Origin: Schistosoma mansoni
Lineage: Eukaryota > Platyhelminthes > Trematoda > Strigeidida > Schistosomatidae
Direction: 5' to 3'
NCBI RefSeq assembly: GCF_000237925.1
Contig: NC_031499.1
Span: 7,012,195-7,076,194 of the forward strand
DNA: 64,000 nt
The first letter of the stretch is position 1, and the number at the start of each line of letters is the position of its first letter. The notes under the pieces were generated by a model that saw nothing but the letters and a program-made list of their open reading frames with translations, was not told where the DNA came from and did not search any database. Below, piece after piece: positions 12,278-23,553 of the stretch. Both the position numbers and the translations under genes were made by a program.

Positions 12278-14674
12278 TAGATATTGTAGACTGTCATCAG
12301 TATGTAACATACAACAAATGATTTCCACAATGAAACAGATTTCGGTCGACATATAAATGCTTCGAGTAAAGTCACAACTGCTGGAATGATATGCTGTTGT
12401 TTAGAAGATTAAATAATAATGTATATATTAATGATTGGATTGAATATACTACTTTGAACAATAAGAACATTGATACTAAGTATAGTTTAGACCGAGATTT
12501 CAATAAGACTGTCAATTTCGATTAGATGAATGATGGACTATTAGTGATTAAGTTAGCTCTTGTTTTAGTACTCATGAATCGAGTATTTGTTCATAAATAT
12601 TCTCAATTGTTCCAACTGCAAAAAAAACACTACATCGGACAAAAGCGGACAACCTCTTCATCTTAGTCTTCATGAACATCAATCAGCGATCAAACTCCAT
12701 GACATATCTTTGCTTATATCAATGCTTGTGAACAAATATGGATACACATTCAACTGAAAAAATGTTGAGATATTGTATAGAGGCAATTCTAAAAACAACC
12801 AGAGAATTTTTAGAAACTTGGCACTAAAGTCAATCAACAATCGGTTAAAGTGCTATGGCGCGAAACTGGTAAGTCCTGGTCCTGGTCCGGCCGTCAAGCA
12901 GTGCTACCAGGTTTTCCATGATGGTCTAGCTTCAATTGACTCATCATTTCAACTATGACAATCAACAATTAACAAACACATTGAAATATATCCATTTTAT
13001 CGACCGATAACAATCAAATCAATGGGAGATACAATCAAAATAAAGATGAAGACAATGATAGGTTAAAGGTCAACAATAACCAATGACGATCAAGGTCTAC
13101 AGGACAAGCTGTGAATCATTTACGGAGAAATGCGAACATTTCACTTCTACCTGCGGTTTATACTGATGCTGTCGTTCAGAATAACAATGTTAGCTCCACA
13201 ATCAAACCATACAACTCAGAGAACAAAACTCCACCAACATCAATTATTTAATCGACAATTGGTTTAACTTTGTGGCTTATGTTACACGAGTGCGAATGTC
13301 TGTTAACATTGTAATAATGAATATTTGATAAACCATTCCTGTCCCATAAATCTTTAAACATCTCAAGTGATCAACAGTGGATATTATATTGACATTATCT
13401 GATGTCGATTTGATACTTTAATTCGAAACTGAAGCTTCATTCGTCCAACCTCCATTAGTTGAATGGATTTGTGGTTTGAGAAATGTTCAATGTTTCAAAC
13501 ATTTCATAGAATGGTTTTATAGAGTGACTGCTTATCAATAAGAATATATGTACCAATAAGCAAAGATGGATAGTGGCTAGCAGTAGAATCCAGTTTGACG
13601 CGCGTTTCATCCTATTTGGGACTCATAAGCTGGATGTACCTGCATCCCAGATTCGTTAATGTTCACTCTGGAACTTGAACCCGGCACCTTTTGCTTTAAA
13701 CGCCATCGCGTTATCCACTTGGCCACTAAGTCACGATAGCTACTTGCTTGTGCAATGGGGTGAAGTTTAAATTCAATTAGTATTACTTGTTTGAATCTTC
13801 CCATTGATGATTTTGGACTGCAACTGGTCAGTCTCTAATTAGCATATGTGCATACTGTGCGTAATGCCTCGATATAGCCTAAATGCACAAACATTGTAAG
13901 CAAAGATAGATAGTCACTAGTAGTAGAATCCAGTTTGACGCGCGTTTCATCCTATTTGGGACTCATCAGTTGGATGTACCTACATCTCAGACTCGTTCGA
14001 TGTTCACTCTGAGACTGACCAGTTGCAGTCGTAAAACATCAATGGGAAGATTCAACCAAACAATACTAAGTGAATATGTACCAATATGTATGTATACTTG
14101 CACTTATATTACAAATATATCAATAATTACACATTCATTTCAAGCTTACACATATATGATTGAACCATAATGGCATATTCTTCAATTCTGGATTCTCGGT
14201 AAACACAGTTTGATCAACGAAGAATACAATGAAATGAATCATGAATATCGTCTGTAGTATTCAAATAAACAAAGCTTATGAACAATATGGAATTGAATCA
14301 CTTACCCAAGCATAAGTAGATGAAAGTACATAGAAATAACTATGTATTGTATATTGTTTACACATTAGGAGTAATGTAGAATTGCCAAAATAGAAATGTA
14401 CCATAGTCTATTTTGCGAATAAGATGGAGATAGGTGGGGGTAGGGGGTAGGGTATGGTAGGACAGGGGAGAAAAGTAACAAATAATATGTAAGATAAACT
14501 TACCATTGTAATAAATGTGATATATTTGTATAGTACCAACAAATTCACAATGTTGAATGATTCATCTGGATAGATGAATTTATAGCCGAAAACTGTGATG
14601 GTTTTGAATATTCCGATCACGATGATATGATAGATGACACCAATGATCCGTCTTAGATCAGTTTTCTGTAGCAT
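12278..14674 (-). CDS. AIG1-like multi-pass membrane protein, 3'-truncated copy (exons 1-4)
   Basis: Exon 1 14504-14674 (57 codons, starts MLQKTDLRR), exon 2 14306-14407 (34 codons), exon 3 14150-14251 (34 codons), exon 4 12278-12393 (38 codons plus 2 nt). All junctions are GT-AG and the frame is open throughout. The ATG was chosen because the 24057 and 37239 copies start at the same codon; frame continues upstream but without an aligned ATG. Family evidence: the exon 1 end KYITF resembles KFLTF around the catalytic Thr of AIG1, and the exon 3/4 junction WFNHIC-HIIP resembles WLNHGMHT around its catalytic His. Thr53 and His126 are both present. Known AIG1/ADTRP proteins hydrolyse branched fatty-acid esters in membranes; activity here is inferred. 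Exon 5 is missing: the paralogue's lies ~1.7 kb downstream, which here falls in the gap/array. Confidence 0.7.
12830..12965 (+). mobile_element. Type II SINE fragment
   Basis: tRNA-like head (CGGTTAAAGTGCTATGGCGCG) joined directly to the tail (CAGTGCTACCAGGTTTTCCATG); the ribozyme region is deleted. The intact counterpart in the duplicate is 35690-35880. Confidence 0.7.
12975..13235. repeat. Dispersed block found downstream of three type II SINEs
   Basis: This ~260 bp block (with CTACAGGACAAGCTGTGAATC and CATACAACTCAGAGAAC) recurs at 35890-36145 and, more diverged, at 55900-56060. Each time it lies ~20-120 bp after a type II SINE in the same orientation. The first two are the U1/U2 duplicates; the third is independent. 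Confidence 0.6.
13556..14075 (-). mobile_element. Sm-alpha-like (type I) SINE, tandem pair
   Basis: Two head-to-tail minus-strand copies (about 13556-13898 and 13899-14075). Read on the minus strand, the first has a tRNA-like head with box A (TGGCCAAGTGG), box B-like GGTTCAAGTTCC and the hammerhead region. The second is a partial copy that retains a hammerhead. The pair sits inside U1 and is absent from U2. A short repeat of ATATGTACCAATA type flanks it (about 13544-13558 and 14078-14092), consistent with a target-site duplication. Confidence 0.8.
13929..13977 (-). ncRNA. Hammerhead ribozyme, type I, intact core
   Basis: On the minus strand: CTGATGA (13963-13969), stem II GTCC/GGAT with loop CAAATA, GAAA (13945-13948), short stem III, and GTC (13937-13939) as the cleavage triplet. 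This is the known schistosome Sm-alpha hammerhead layout. Confidence 0.75.
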
Positions 14675-14939
14675 TTTTGATAGAGGATAGTAAGATGTTA
14701 GTTGATTCACTTTAAATGTGTACTCTGCTATAATTCAGTAGATATATATACCTAAATGTTAAGAAAGTATCATTCACACTTTTTAATGAGCTACAATAAT
14801 TAAGTCAGAGGTACATATTTTATACATCATAGTTGACCTTTAATTAAAGGGTACACAATGATATACTCGCCTTTTTTTCAGCGGTTTCTATTCTATGTAG
14901 TTTATTGATATGCCTAATGCTATTACTAGCTTACCTTAA

Positions 14940-14987
14940 TTGGTAAACCGGCCTATGCTCCATTGGTAGTAACAGGCGTAAGTAAAT
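14940..14987 (+). mobile_element. RTE LINE 3' tail scrap
   Basis: About 50 bp matching the 3' end of the RTE elements (CGGCCTATGCTCCATTGG, then AACAGGCGTAAGTAA). Also present in U2 at 37510-37560, so it predates the duplication. Confidence 0.6.
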
Positions 14988-15230
14988 AATTAAGTAAGTT
15001 ACTTGATAAACAGAACGAAAGTCAAAGACATAATGACAGGATAAACTATTCGAATCCGTTGTCTCCGACCCTACTAATGAGATCAAGAAGTCTTGATGAA
15101 GCATGGGGGTATGTATTCTACAAGCACTCAGAAAATACGAAGTCATTAAGCATACAAATCAAACTTATTTATACAATGATAGAAACGTCCTTGGGAAAGC
15201 CACAAAATAGTATTTTTATATTTAGAACCT

Positions 15231-15565
15231 TGATTTCTTACTACGCCTCGTACTACAGACTACTTGAACGATAGAACGTGCAACGTCGCAATAGAGAAAA
15301 CAGAGGACTAGTAAGTAGGAACTTTTATTCCCCAAAACAGTGTCAAAATATAGTACAGAAATCTCGTGTATTTATAGTTTTTGACTGAGAGTAAATCATC
15401 ATTTCAGACAACCAATAGGCAAATAGGGGTTATCCTCATCCATCCAATGGGGAAGCTACACGTCGACATTCTAGAATATTCCCCTAGCAGTGATTGGATG
15501 GAATGTGTGCGGCTCTTCTGGGCTTCTTAAGGCTTCCTAGAGTCTACCGACTAGCCGTTCTTACA
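15231..15565 (-). mobile_element. Fossil: candidate solo LTR (Gypsy-like, unassigned)
   Basis: A ~335 bp insertion bounded by TG...CA. Read on the minus strand it has a TATA-like box (CTATAAATACACG) followed by a GGGGAATAAAAG polyadenylation-type signal, the layout of an LTR. The paralogous place in U2 (about 37775-37785) lacks it, so it arrived after the duplication. No internal coding region remains and no clean target-site duplication could be read, so the exact ends are uncertain by ~20 bp. Confidence 0.5.
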
Positions 15566-15904
15566 AATATACTAAAAATATACATCAACCAATGACAGTC
15601 AAAGAATTTCAAGTAGGAAATGTAAACTGTAGTTCGACGAAGCATCTCATGTCACGAAAACGTAAAATTCAAATTTTCAGAATGAAATTACAAAGGTTGG
15701 ACCGTTTCCAATTGAGTTCCGGGGGATCGAACGTCTTCAATGTTTATAAATTTGTAGTGAAAATCAGAATAATTTTTTTATTTATTTTGTAACTTCTCAT
15801 ATTATCACACTTATCAAGGTTTGGGTTTTTGAGTTTAATCAACCGTTTTAAATCATTTGTGATGTCTAAGTCACCAGTCATTAAAAATAATTAATATTAC
15901 AATT

Positions 15905-16290
15905 GTAAGCAAAGATGGATAGTGTCTAGCAGTGGAATCCAGTTTCACACGCGTTTCGTCCTATTTGAGACTCGTCAGCTGGATGTACCAGCATCTCAGA
16001 GTTGATGTTTACTCTGGGACTCCAACCTAGTAACTTTTGTTCGAGTCCCAGAGTGAACAACAACTAGTCTGAGATGCTGGTATATCCAGCTGAGGAGTCC
16101 CAAAATAGGATGAAACGCGTGTCAAACGGGTTTCCACTACTAGCCACTATCCATCTTTGCTTATAATGCTTGTGAATTAAAGCTAATATCGAGGCAATAC
16201 GTACAGTACGCACATATGCCAATTAGAGATTGACCAGTTCTAGTCCTAACACATCGATGGGAAGATTCAAACAAGTAATAGTAAGTGAAT
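15905..16290. mobile_element. Type I SINEs in inverted (head-to-head) pair
   Basis: A minus-strand copy (15905-16040) abuts a plus-strand copy (16040-16290), forming an imperfect palindrome with a hammerhead-like region in each half. The left half has a changed cleavage triplet (GTG). The same pair is in U2 at 38110-38490, so it is older than the duplication. Confidence 0.8.
16083..16131 (+). ncRNA. Hammerhead ribozyme, type I, intact core
   Basis: CTGAGGA (16090-16096), stem II GTCC/GGAT, GAAA (16112-16115) and GTC (16121-16123) are in order. Stem I (TATCCAG with CGGGTTT) is weakened. Confidence 0.65.
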
Positions 16291-16344
16291 GATTATAATT
16301 GTTAGAAGAGGGTTTTGCGGAGATTTTAGCAATTGCATATAGTT

Positions 16345-16510
16345 GAAATCATGAGTCGATTGAAGCTACACTACTATGGAAAACCTGGAAGCACTGCGTG
16401 GCCGTTTTGTCTTATTTTGGGACTCTTTGGCAGTGCGCATGCGCGAGATTCGAACCCACAACCTACCAGTCTCGCACCAGAGCACTTAACCGATTGTTGA
16501 TTGACCTGAG
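16345..16510 (-). mobile_element. Type II SINE, decayed
   Basis: Minus-strand copy from the CAGGTTTTCC tail back to the tRNA-like head (CAATCGGTTAAGTGCTC). The ribozyme core is degraded (CCAAAGAG in place of CTGAGGAG). 16345-16640 is inversely related to 12690-12965. Confidence 0.7.
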
Positions 16511-16634
16511 TGCCAAGCTTCTAAAAATTCTCTGGTGTCTTTAGAATTGCCTCTATACAAGATCTTAACATTTTTTCAGTTGAATGTGTGTCTATAGTTG
16601 TCCACAACTATTGATATAAGCAAAGAAATGTCAT

Positions 16635-16837
16635 GGCATTTGAATCCTGAAGTTCAAAGGAAAAGAGGAAGACGAAAGAACACATTACTCCGAGAAATGG
16701 AAACAGACTTGAGAAGAATTAAAAAAAATTTGGATAGAACTAGAAAGGAATGCCCAGGACAGAGTGGGTTGAAGAATGCTGGTCGGCGGCCTATGTTCCA
16801 TTGGGAGTACTAGGCGTAAGTAAGTAAGTAAGTAATG
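16635..16837 (+). mobile_element. RTE LINE 3' end fragment
   Basis: Encodes the C-terminal end of the RTE protein (NPEVQRKRGRRKNTLLREME motif) and ends in AGGCGTAAGTAAGTAAGTAA. 5'-truncated as is usual for LINEs. It belongs to the subfamily also seen at 39722 and 60706 (METDLRRI type). Confidence 0.8.
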
Positions 16838-16839
16838 GA

Positions 16840-17185
16840 TAAGCTGAATTTATATTATAATTGGTAAGTAGTTGGTTGAATGATTTCCTTCAAACCCCAC
16901 GGGGCAGGATTGTGGATGTGGACTGCTGACTAGTTGCAGTTCTAAACATCAATGGGAAGATTCAAACAAACAATACTAAGTGAATGTTTAGCATGGTGTT
17001 TTAAAATTTGGTCAAGGGTTTTCAAACGAATAAACTTCTTATTATCATAGATCTCAAAGTAGTAGTTGTTGCATGTATGGTATTGAAAATCATCTCTCGT
17101 CTTTCTGTTGAGCATCAATTCCTTTTCACTTCAGCCTTTATTCTATATAAAGTGCTTAGTGTAGACGTTCACTTATTGTTCAGTT
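16840..17185. other. No gene; SINE scrap
   Basis: Contains a ~70 bp type I SINE tail piece (about 16915-16985, AACATCAATGGGAAGATTC). Nothing else recognised. Confidence 0.5.
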
Positions 17186-17395
17186 GTTGTCGGTCAAGTG
17201 CTCTGGCGCGAGATTGGTAGGTCCTGAGTTCGAATCTCCCCAGTGCGGGATTGTGGATGAGCACTGCTGAGGAGTCCCATAATAGGATGAAACGGCCAAC
17301 AAGCAGTGCTTCCAAGTTTTCCATGGTGTTCTAGCTTCAATTGACTCATGATTTCAAGTATGAAAATACTGACATCTCCACAAAACCCCTTCTGA
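17185..17395 (+). mobile_element. Type II SINE
   Basis: Nearly full length, from the tRNA-like head (AAGTGCTCTGGCGCGAGATTGG, box B GTTCGAATCTC) to the tail CACAAAACCCCTTCTG. The hammerhead retains CTGAGGA and GAAA but its cleavage triplet region is altered (GCCAACAAG). Confidence 0.8.
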
Positions 17396-18879
17396 TCAAT
17401 ATATTTTTACTCTATACTAACTGTTACCTGATTGACTATTATTTCACAAGGTCACTTGAGATTCGTTCAAAGGTCGTCCGTAAATAATAGTCTCGCCGTC
17501 TTATAAACATTTTTCTCTAAACTATATTTAGTATTAATGTTCTTATTGTTCTAAGTAGTATATTCAATCCAATCATAAATATATACATTATTATTTAATC
17601 TTCTAAACAACAGCATATCATTCCAGCAGTTGTGACTTTACTCGAAGCATTTATATGTCGACCGAAATCTGTTTCATTGTGGAAATCATTTGTTGTATGT
17701 TACATACTGATGACAGTCTACAATATCTAGTAAGTCAATATAGAAATGAAATTATTTCATTATTCCTTTTCGACATGGATTATTTTTGACGTCTACACTT
17801 CAATGTTTAGTGACTAAACTTCAATTCGGTTGACCTACTCGTCACCACCATTTCATCTTGCATATGGACTAATGAGAATGAACGAAACCAAGCACGTTTC
17901 GCACGATATTATACTCTCAGATTTCATGAAGTAGTAATGTGATTGAGTAGATATGCAGCTCAGGTAGATTCAATTTGTGGTGTTGTTTCCACACACACAG
18001 ACACTGATGTACACTCACATCAGGCAATCATAAAGGAACAGATTGAACATGGAAGCTTATTTCTACACGAAGTAGTCAGTTAGGTCTATTACTATTGGCA
18101 ATCGATAAGAGTGTGACTACCCTATTGTCAGAGTAGAAACATCCAACAGTCTTGGTTTGTTAATTAAGTTGATATTTTATTGATACGTTGGTGAGGTCCT
18201 TCGTTTTGACGCCAATTGGATCGGATGATGTTATGGACGATCTCATCACATTAGTGGCCCGATATCTGTATCTACTTAGATCGTATGTATGATTGTTATC
18301 GGAATATACATGTCACCAATCGTTGCATATAATTGTCGACTGAACTCACATTAGTGAATACCGGAGTTGAATAAGTCAAATACGAGAATGAAGTTCGTAT
18401 ACGTGTATTTCATACAATCGTTGATACAGAAAACGATTGAAGAAATGAAGCGAAGAAAGCTAATTGAAGTGAACGAAGTGCGATGACACTTAGTGAAGAA
18501 GGTATGTGAACCATCTCGATTTAATCATATGTGAATCGATATTTACAGTCAGATATGTGATGGTTAGGATAAGAAGTGCACACACACAAATATATGCTGA
18601 TATAAGAAACGGTCAATGTTGATAAGAGAATAATTGACAATGTCAAATTGTGTTTTAGCGAAGAATGAATAAATTGGATTGTCCGGAAGCCAAAAGAAGT
18701 TAGGTGAGCTTAACATAGTAACTGACACCATACTATAGTCATTAACAAAATGATATAATTGAAAGAATTTGTAAATAATGAAGTTTCTTTATTAGACTAA
18801 TATGGTTCTATGCATGTCAATTAGTGAAATGAACCAATAGGTAAGGTGTAAGTGTAAAGTAGAAAACAGAAAATAATGT

Positions 18880-19110
18880 TTATAGAGTTGAGATCATGAG
18901 ACAATTGAAGCTACACTACCATGGAAAACCTGGAAGCACTGGACGACCGTCTTGTCCTATTTTGGGACTCTTCAGCAGTGCGCATCCACGATCCCGCCTC
19001 TCGAGATTAGAACGCAGGACCTACCACTCTCGCTCCACAGCACTTAACCGATAGATCACTGAGCCGGTATCCAAAGATGTTAATGTCCAACTTCAAAGGA
19101 TCCACGAAAT
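18880..19110 (-). mobile_element. Type II SINE, decayed
   Basis: Inverted counterpart of 10900-11125, sharing its altered ribozyme core (GTCTTGTCC on the + strand). Confidence 0.75.
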
Positions 19111-19315
19111 TGAGCAACCATTCACCAATATCATCAGTGAGTTGATATCTCCCAACAGACTGAAATCTCCACCAAGCCACTATTGAAAATGGTTTATGAC
19201 AAATTGTCTTTAGAAAGTTTACAGTAGATATAACCGATGAAAAGGAAACTAATGTGATGAAATCAAACAAAATGGTATAATTACCAATGTTAATTACTGT
19301 GGAAAAGTATGCTTC

Positions 19316-19719
19316 TATATCATCATCATCATCATCATCATCATCCAAATCATCATCATCCGAATCATCATCACCATGTTTCATCATCACCATCCGAATC
19401 ATCATCATCATCATCCAAATCATCATCATCCGGATCATCATCACCATCCGAATCATCATCATCATCATCCAAATCATCATCATCATCATCATCATCATCC
19501 AAATCATCATCATCCAAACCCTCATTATCATCATCATCCAAATCATCATCATCATCATCATCATCCGAATCATCATCATCATCCAAATCAACATCATCAT
19601 CCAAATCATCATCATCATCCAAATCAACATCATCATCATCATCCAAATCATCATCATAATCATCATCATCCAAATCATCATCATTATCCAAATCATCACC
19701 ATCATCATCATCCAAACCC

Positions 19720-19813
<94 letters not shown>

Positions 19814-19814
19814 G
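19316..19814. repeat. (ATC)n/(GAT)n microsatellite, ~500 bp
   Basis: ATC repeats broken by ATCCAA/ATCCGA steps, then an uninterrupted ~100 bp run before 19814. Six frames read as poly-Asp, poly-His, poly-Ile, poly-Met or poly-Ser; none is a gene. It lies in the intron between exons 4 and 5 of the remnant and is about twice as long as the homologous tract at 33492-33718. Confidence 0.95.
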
Positions 19815-20349
19815 GTTAAATGAACTGATTTGCATTTATTTATCATGTTTCATTGATGCATGTTAAATTTTTATTTTCATTTCTTTATAGTATGGAAGTT
19901 TCAATTGTTGCTTTGCAATTCAGTCCATATCCTAAATTAGACAAAATTCCTACTGTTTATCGTTATCTTGTATATCTACTCAGTTGGGGACTGGTAACTA
20001 TATTCACTCTTATCAGTTATGGAATTATTCGATTGAATAGACGTAATGACAATGATATTGGTGAACTAGTCTAGTTTCATAGCGAAAAGGTATTCAGTCG
20101 TATTCCCTTCAAAAGATTAATATCTATATTTACAGAATGTTGTATAATAAAACAGTCTTGATATTTGTATATTTCTTGGATATTGAAAACTGGGAATCGA
20201 AATAATCTAACAGAATAGTAAAGGAGTTAAACAGTTAGGACAATGTTGGACATGAAAAACTCTATGGTTTGGTTGAATTTGTCAATGAGTAAGAAATTAC
20301 ACTTCTGAAGTTTCGTGAAATAATGTAAGCCACTTACTTGTTCAGAATA

Positions 20350-20510
20350 AATTGATAGATCCTTACAATACCGACTGAGCCACTCAAAGAACCACATTAA
20401 TCTAGTGGATCGTTCTAGATATGGTAAGTACCACCATAATGCACGTGTTACTATGAGGATAACTTCAAATGTCCAGGTCGATGGGATAACGTTAACATTG
20501 TCTAAGCCTC
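20350..20510 (-). other. Possible exon of an unidentified gene (duplicate of 32282-32446)
   Basis: On the minus strand an open stretch ends at a good donor (GAACAA|GTAAGTGG at ~20350). The peptide is Trp/Leu-rich (TWTFEVILIVTRALWW, then FFEWLSRYCKDL). An in-frame stop lies upstream. The duplicate on the plus strand at 32282-32446 is also open but differs at several residues. I do not recognise it, and an acceptor is not convincing. Confidence 0.3.
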
Positions 20511-20542
20511 TCCACTTTTCTTAGTGCGGACGGGTTGAAAAG

Positions 20543-20655
20543 TATGCTTCTCCATCATCATTATCATCATCATCATCATCATCATCGTCATCATCATCAT
20601 CTAAATCATCCAAATCATCATCATCATTCAAAGCATCATCATCATCATTATTTCC
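20543..20655. repeat. (ATC)n microsatellite
   Basis: ATC/ATT repeats directly left of the RTE element's first bases. Confidence 0.85.
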
Positions 20656-23553
20656 TTCAACTCCCAATTCAGAGTTGAAATTGTTTGAGTTATTTTTTCT
20701 GGGTTACTTTTTTTAGCGCGTTAGTTTGCTACGGGATGGGTTCGCTATCCCCATGCTCAACTCTTCTCCTTTAACCGGGCTTGGGACCGGCAGTAACTCT
20801 ACAAGAGCTACAGGTGTAGTTGACTGTTGAAGAATGAACTATGACGTCTCAGGATAAAAACCGAGATTCTTCGGAAGTCACGAAGCCGATGCTCCTTCCT
20901 ACAAACAAAGCGACAATTTATATAGTTACATAGATTGTCCGGACACCAAGTGAGAACGAAATGATCAACCAAATAGCTTTAGAAATGAGGAGATACAAAT
21001 TGGCAGTACTCAAAATCAGTCAAACACATTCGACCCATTGTGGATAGCAAAGTCTAAATGCAAGAGAGGCCGCTCTACTCCAGTCACGAACAGAAAAATT
21101 CTCCACACACTCAGAAAGTTGCTCTCTTGCTGTCCAAATAGGCACGAAATGCATTTATGTGATGGGAATCTCATGGATCCAGGATAATTAGAGCATCATT
21201 CAAAACAAGGAAGGAGGGAATCACAATGAATGTCATTCAATGTTATGCACAAACCAATGATAGCAACGACGAGGATGAAGATCAGTTCTATTAGAAGCTG
21301 CAATCAATCATAACGAAATGCTCAAAAGGAAACTCATCATCTTGATGGTAGACTTGAACGCCAAATCCGGAATGGACAACACTGGATACGAAGATATCAT
21401 GGGACGACATGGACTGGGTGAGAGAAACGGAAATGGGTAGAGATTTGCAAATCGATGTGCAATAAACAAACTAGTTATAGGTGACACAATATTCACACAC
21501 AAACACATACACAAAGCTACATGGATCTGACAGGACTACACCACGGAGAACCAGATCGATCGTATTCTCATCAGTGAGAAATTCAGAAGGACAATGGAAG
21601 ATGTGAAAACCCGGACAGGAGCTGACACAGCTTCAGATCACCACCTGGTCGCCACCTGGTTGTGGCCAAGATGAAAGTGAAGTTAAAGAAACACTGGACA
21701 AGAGGACAAACAACGTTACAAATGTTCAGCAGAGCCTCGCTTCCACATAATGACAAACTCAACCAATTCAAGATCACTCTCAACCAAAGGTTTCAAGCCT
21801 TACAGGAACTACTGAAAGAACAAGAAACTGAGATAGAGGACAACTGGAGAGAAATCAGGGTAGCTCTAACTTCAACGTGTCAGGAGGTTCTGGGTGGCAA
21901 GAAACATCATCATAATGAATGGATCTCTATGTGAACCTTGAGCAAGATTCAAGAAAGGAAGAACAAGAATCTAGCAACTAACAACAGTCGAACACAAGCA
22001 GAGAAATTCAAGACGCAATCAGTGTATGCAGAAGCAAACAAAAAAGTGAAGAAAAGCATTAAAGCCGAAAATCAGAAATACATGGGAGTACTAGCAACGA
22101 CGGCGGAAAAAGCTGCAAGAGAAGGGAATATGAAACAACTATGTGAGACACCGAAGAAACTAGCAGGGAGATATAGCAACTGGAAAGACCAGTCAAGGAA
22201 AAAGGCGAAAAGACAATCACGGAGATTCAAGAACAGAGGAAAAGATGGGCAGAATATTTCGAGGAATTGTTGAATAGACCAGCTCCATTGAATCCACCGG
22301 AAATAGAAACAGCAAACACAGACCTCCATATATCTGTCACTCCAGCGACCATCAGACAAATCAAGAGCGGGAAAGCGGCAATACCTGACAATATACCAGC
22401 TGAAGCACTGAAGTCAGAGATTAAGTGACTGCAAACATGCTTCACTTTCTATTCAAGAAGATTTGGAAGGAGGAACGAGTGCCAACGGACTGGAAAGAAG
22501 GACACATCATCAAGATACCAAAGAGAGAAGATCTGAGAAAATGTGAGAATTACAGAGGCATTACACAGTTGGCAGTACCGGGAAACGTTTTCAACGAAGT
22601 GTTACTGAACCGTATGAAAGACACAGTAGTAGCTCGACTTCGAGATCAACAGGCTTGATTCCATAAGGATTGATTGTGTACAGATCAAATTGCGACGCCA
22701 CGAATCACCGTCGAACAGTAAATTCGTTATTGTACATCAACCTCATTGACTACGAGAAGGCGTTTGACAGTGTGGACCGGAGAACATTACGGAAACTTCG
22801 ACACTATGGAGTTCCTCAGATGATCGTAAACATTATCCAGAACTCATACGACGGACTACAGTGCAGAATGGTGCATGGAGGACAGCTGACAGATGCATTT
22901 CCAGTAAGGATCGGAGTCAGACAAGACTGTCTACTCTCCCCCTTCTCCTTTCTTCTGGTGATTGACTGGATTATGAAAACCTTAACATCTGAGGGGAAGC
23001 ACGAAATACAACGGACATCTCAGAATCAATTAGACGATTTGAACTTCGCAAATGACCTAGCCCTCCTATCTCATACACATAAACGAATACAGACGAAGAA
23101 AACTAATGTAGCAGCAGACTTTGCATCAATAGGCCTCAACATGCACAAAGGTAAAAGCAAGATTCTCAAATACAACACGGAGAACACCAACCCAATCACA
23201 CTTGATGGCGAAACTCTGGAAGAGGTGGAAACATTCATGAACCCGGGAAGGATCATCAATGAACAAGGAGGATCGGATGCAGATGTAAAGGCGAGGATTG
23301 ACAAAGCAAAGACAGCGTTCCTACAACTGAAGAACATATGGAACTCAAAACAACTCCCAACCGATTTCAAAGTGAGAATCATCAATACGAACGTCAAGAC
23401 AGTCGTACTGTACGGAGCTGAAACGTGGAGAACTACTACAACCATCGTCAAGAAGGTACAAGTATTTATAAACAGTTGTCTACGCAAAATACTCTTGTGG
23501 TTGGCCTATACTCCTCCATAAGGGGTAACAGGCGTAAGTAAGTAAGTAAGTAA
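20655..23553 (+). mobile_element. RTE-clade (SR2-like) LINE, decayed
   Basis: A ~2.9 kb copy. The 5' ~170 bp (20655-20825) is in opposite orientation to that segment in the 40440, 53230 and 59190 copies. Endonuclease domain: about 20930-21660 (VLKISQTH..., later DHHLVATWLWPR). Reverse transcriptase: about 22320-23300, with KAFDSVDRR, LLSPFSFLLVIDW and FANDLALLSH, where FADD is expected, so a catalytic Asp is changed to Asn. Several stops and frame breaks interrupt it. The 3' coding end carries a ~300 bp deletion (from ~23500) before the tail AACAGGCGTAAGTAAGTAAGTAAG. Domain calls are from motif memory. Confidence 0.85.
22670..23521 (+). pseudogene. Longest surviving ORF piece of the RTE polyprotein (RT domain)
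   Basis: 283 codons covering most of the reverse transcriptase palm and C-terminal region (DYEKAFDSVDRR, YGVPQMIVNIIQNSYDGLQC, GAETWRTTTTIVKKV). The active-site motif is FAND instead of FADD. It is part of the dead element at 20655-23553 and not an independent gene. Confidence 0.8.

Larger units (their letters stand above)
10850..16480. repeat. Segmental duplication, copy U1 (direct copy of 33714-38690)
   Basis: Collinear with 33714-38690, including exons 1-4 of the AIG1-like gene in the same orientation. Differences are discrete insertions: a SINE I tandem pair (about 13556-14075) and an LTR fossil (15231-15565) only in this copy, and an RTE tail (36446-36629) only in the other. The first part (10642-12490) is also an inverted match to 17515-19325. 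Stretches between the named features (11130-12240, 12975-13550, 14710-15230, 15570-15900) hold no recognised gene. Confidence 0.85.
17614..20074 (+). pseudogene. AIG1-like gene remnant: exons 4 and 5 only
   Basis: Exon 4 is 17614-17729 (116 nt, starts with the His codon of the catalytic position). Exon 5 is 19891-20074 (one split-codon base, 60 codons, stop; acceptor TTTCTTTATAG). Both are open, with sound splice sites, and match 35136-35251 and 33427-33238. No exons 1-3 exist upstream on this strand because the inverted duplication stops at ~17515. It is a 5'-truncated copy unless spliced to an unseen 5' end. Confidence 0.75.
17515..20536. repeat. Segmental duplication, inverted copy (of 32249-35345)
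   Basis: Reverse complement of 32249-35345, with 20536 pairing to 32249 and 17515 to about 35345. It carries exons 4 and 5 of the AIG1-like gene on the plus strand. 17515-19325 is also the inverted partner of 10642-12490, giving palindrome arms of ~1.8 kb separated by ~5 kb. Non-exon sequence (17730-18880) shows nothing else recognisable. Confidence 0.85.

Noticed and set aside
1724-14674. A single minus-strand gene joining exons 1-4 at 12278-14674 to the exon at 1724-1937
   Set aside because: The orphan exon belongs to a different subfamily (closest to 26236-26449), and a gap-bounded tRNA array separates them.
19007-19846. 279-codon ORF and several poly-Asp, poly-His, poly-Ile and poly-Ser frames
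   Set aside because: All result from the (ATC)n tract and adjoining SINE sequence.
22425-22658. Short ORFs such as 22425-22658, 21662-22273 and 45982-46275 as host genes
   Set aside because: They are pieces of RTE LINE proteins.
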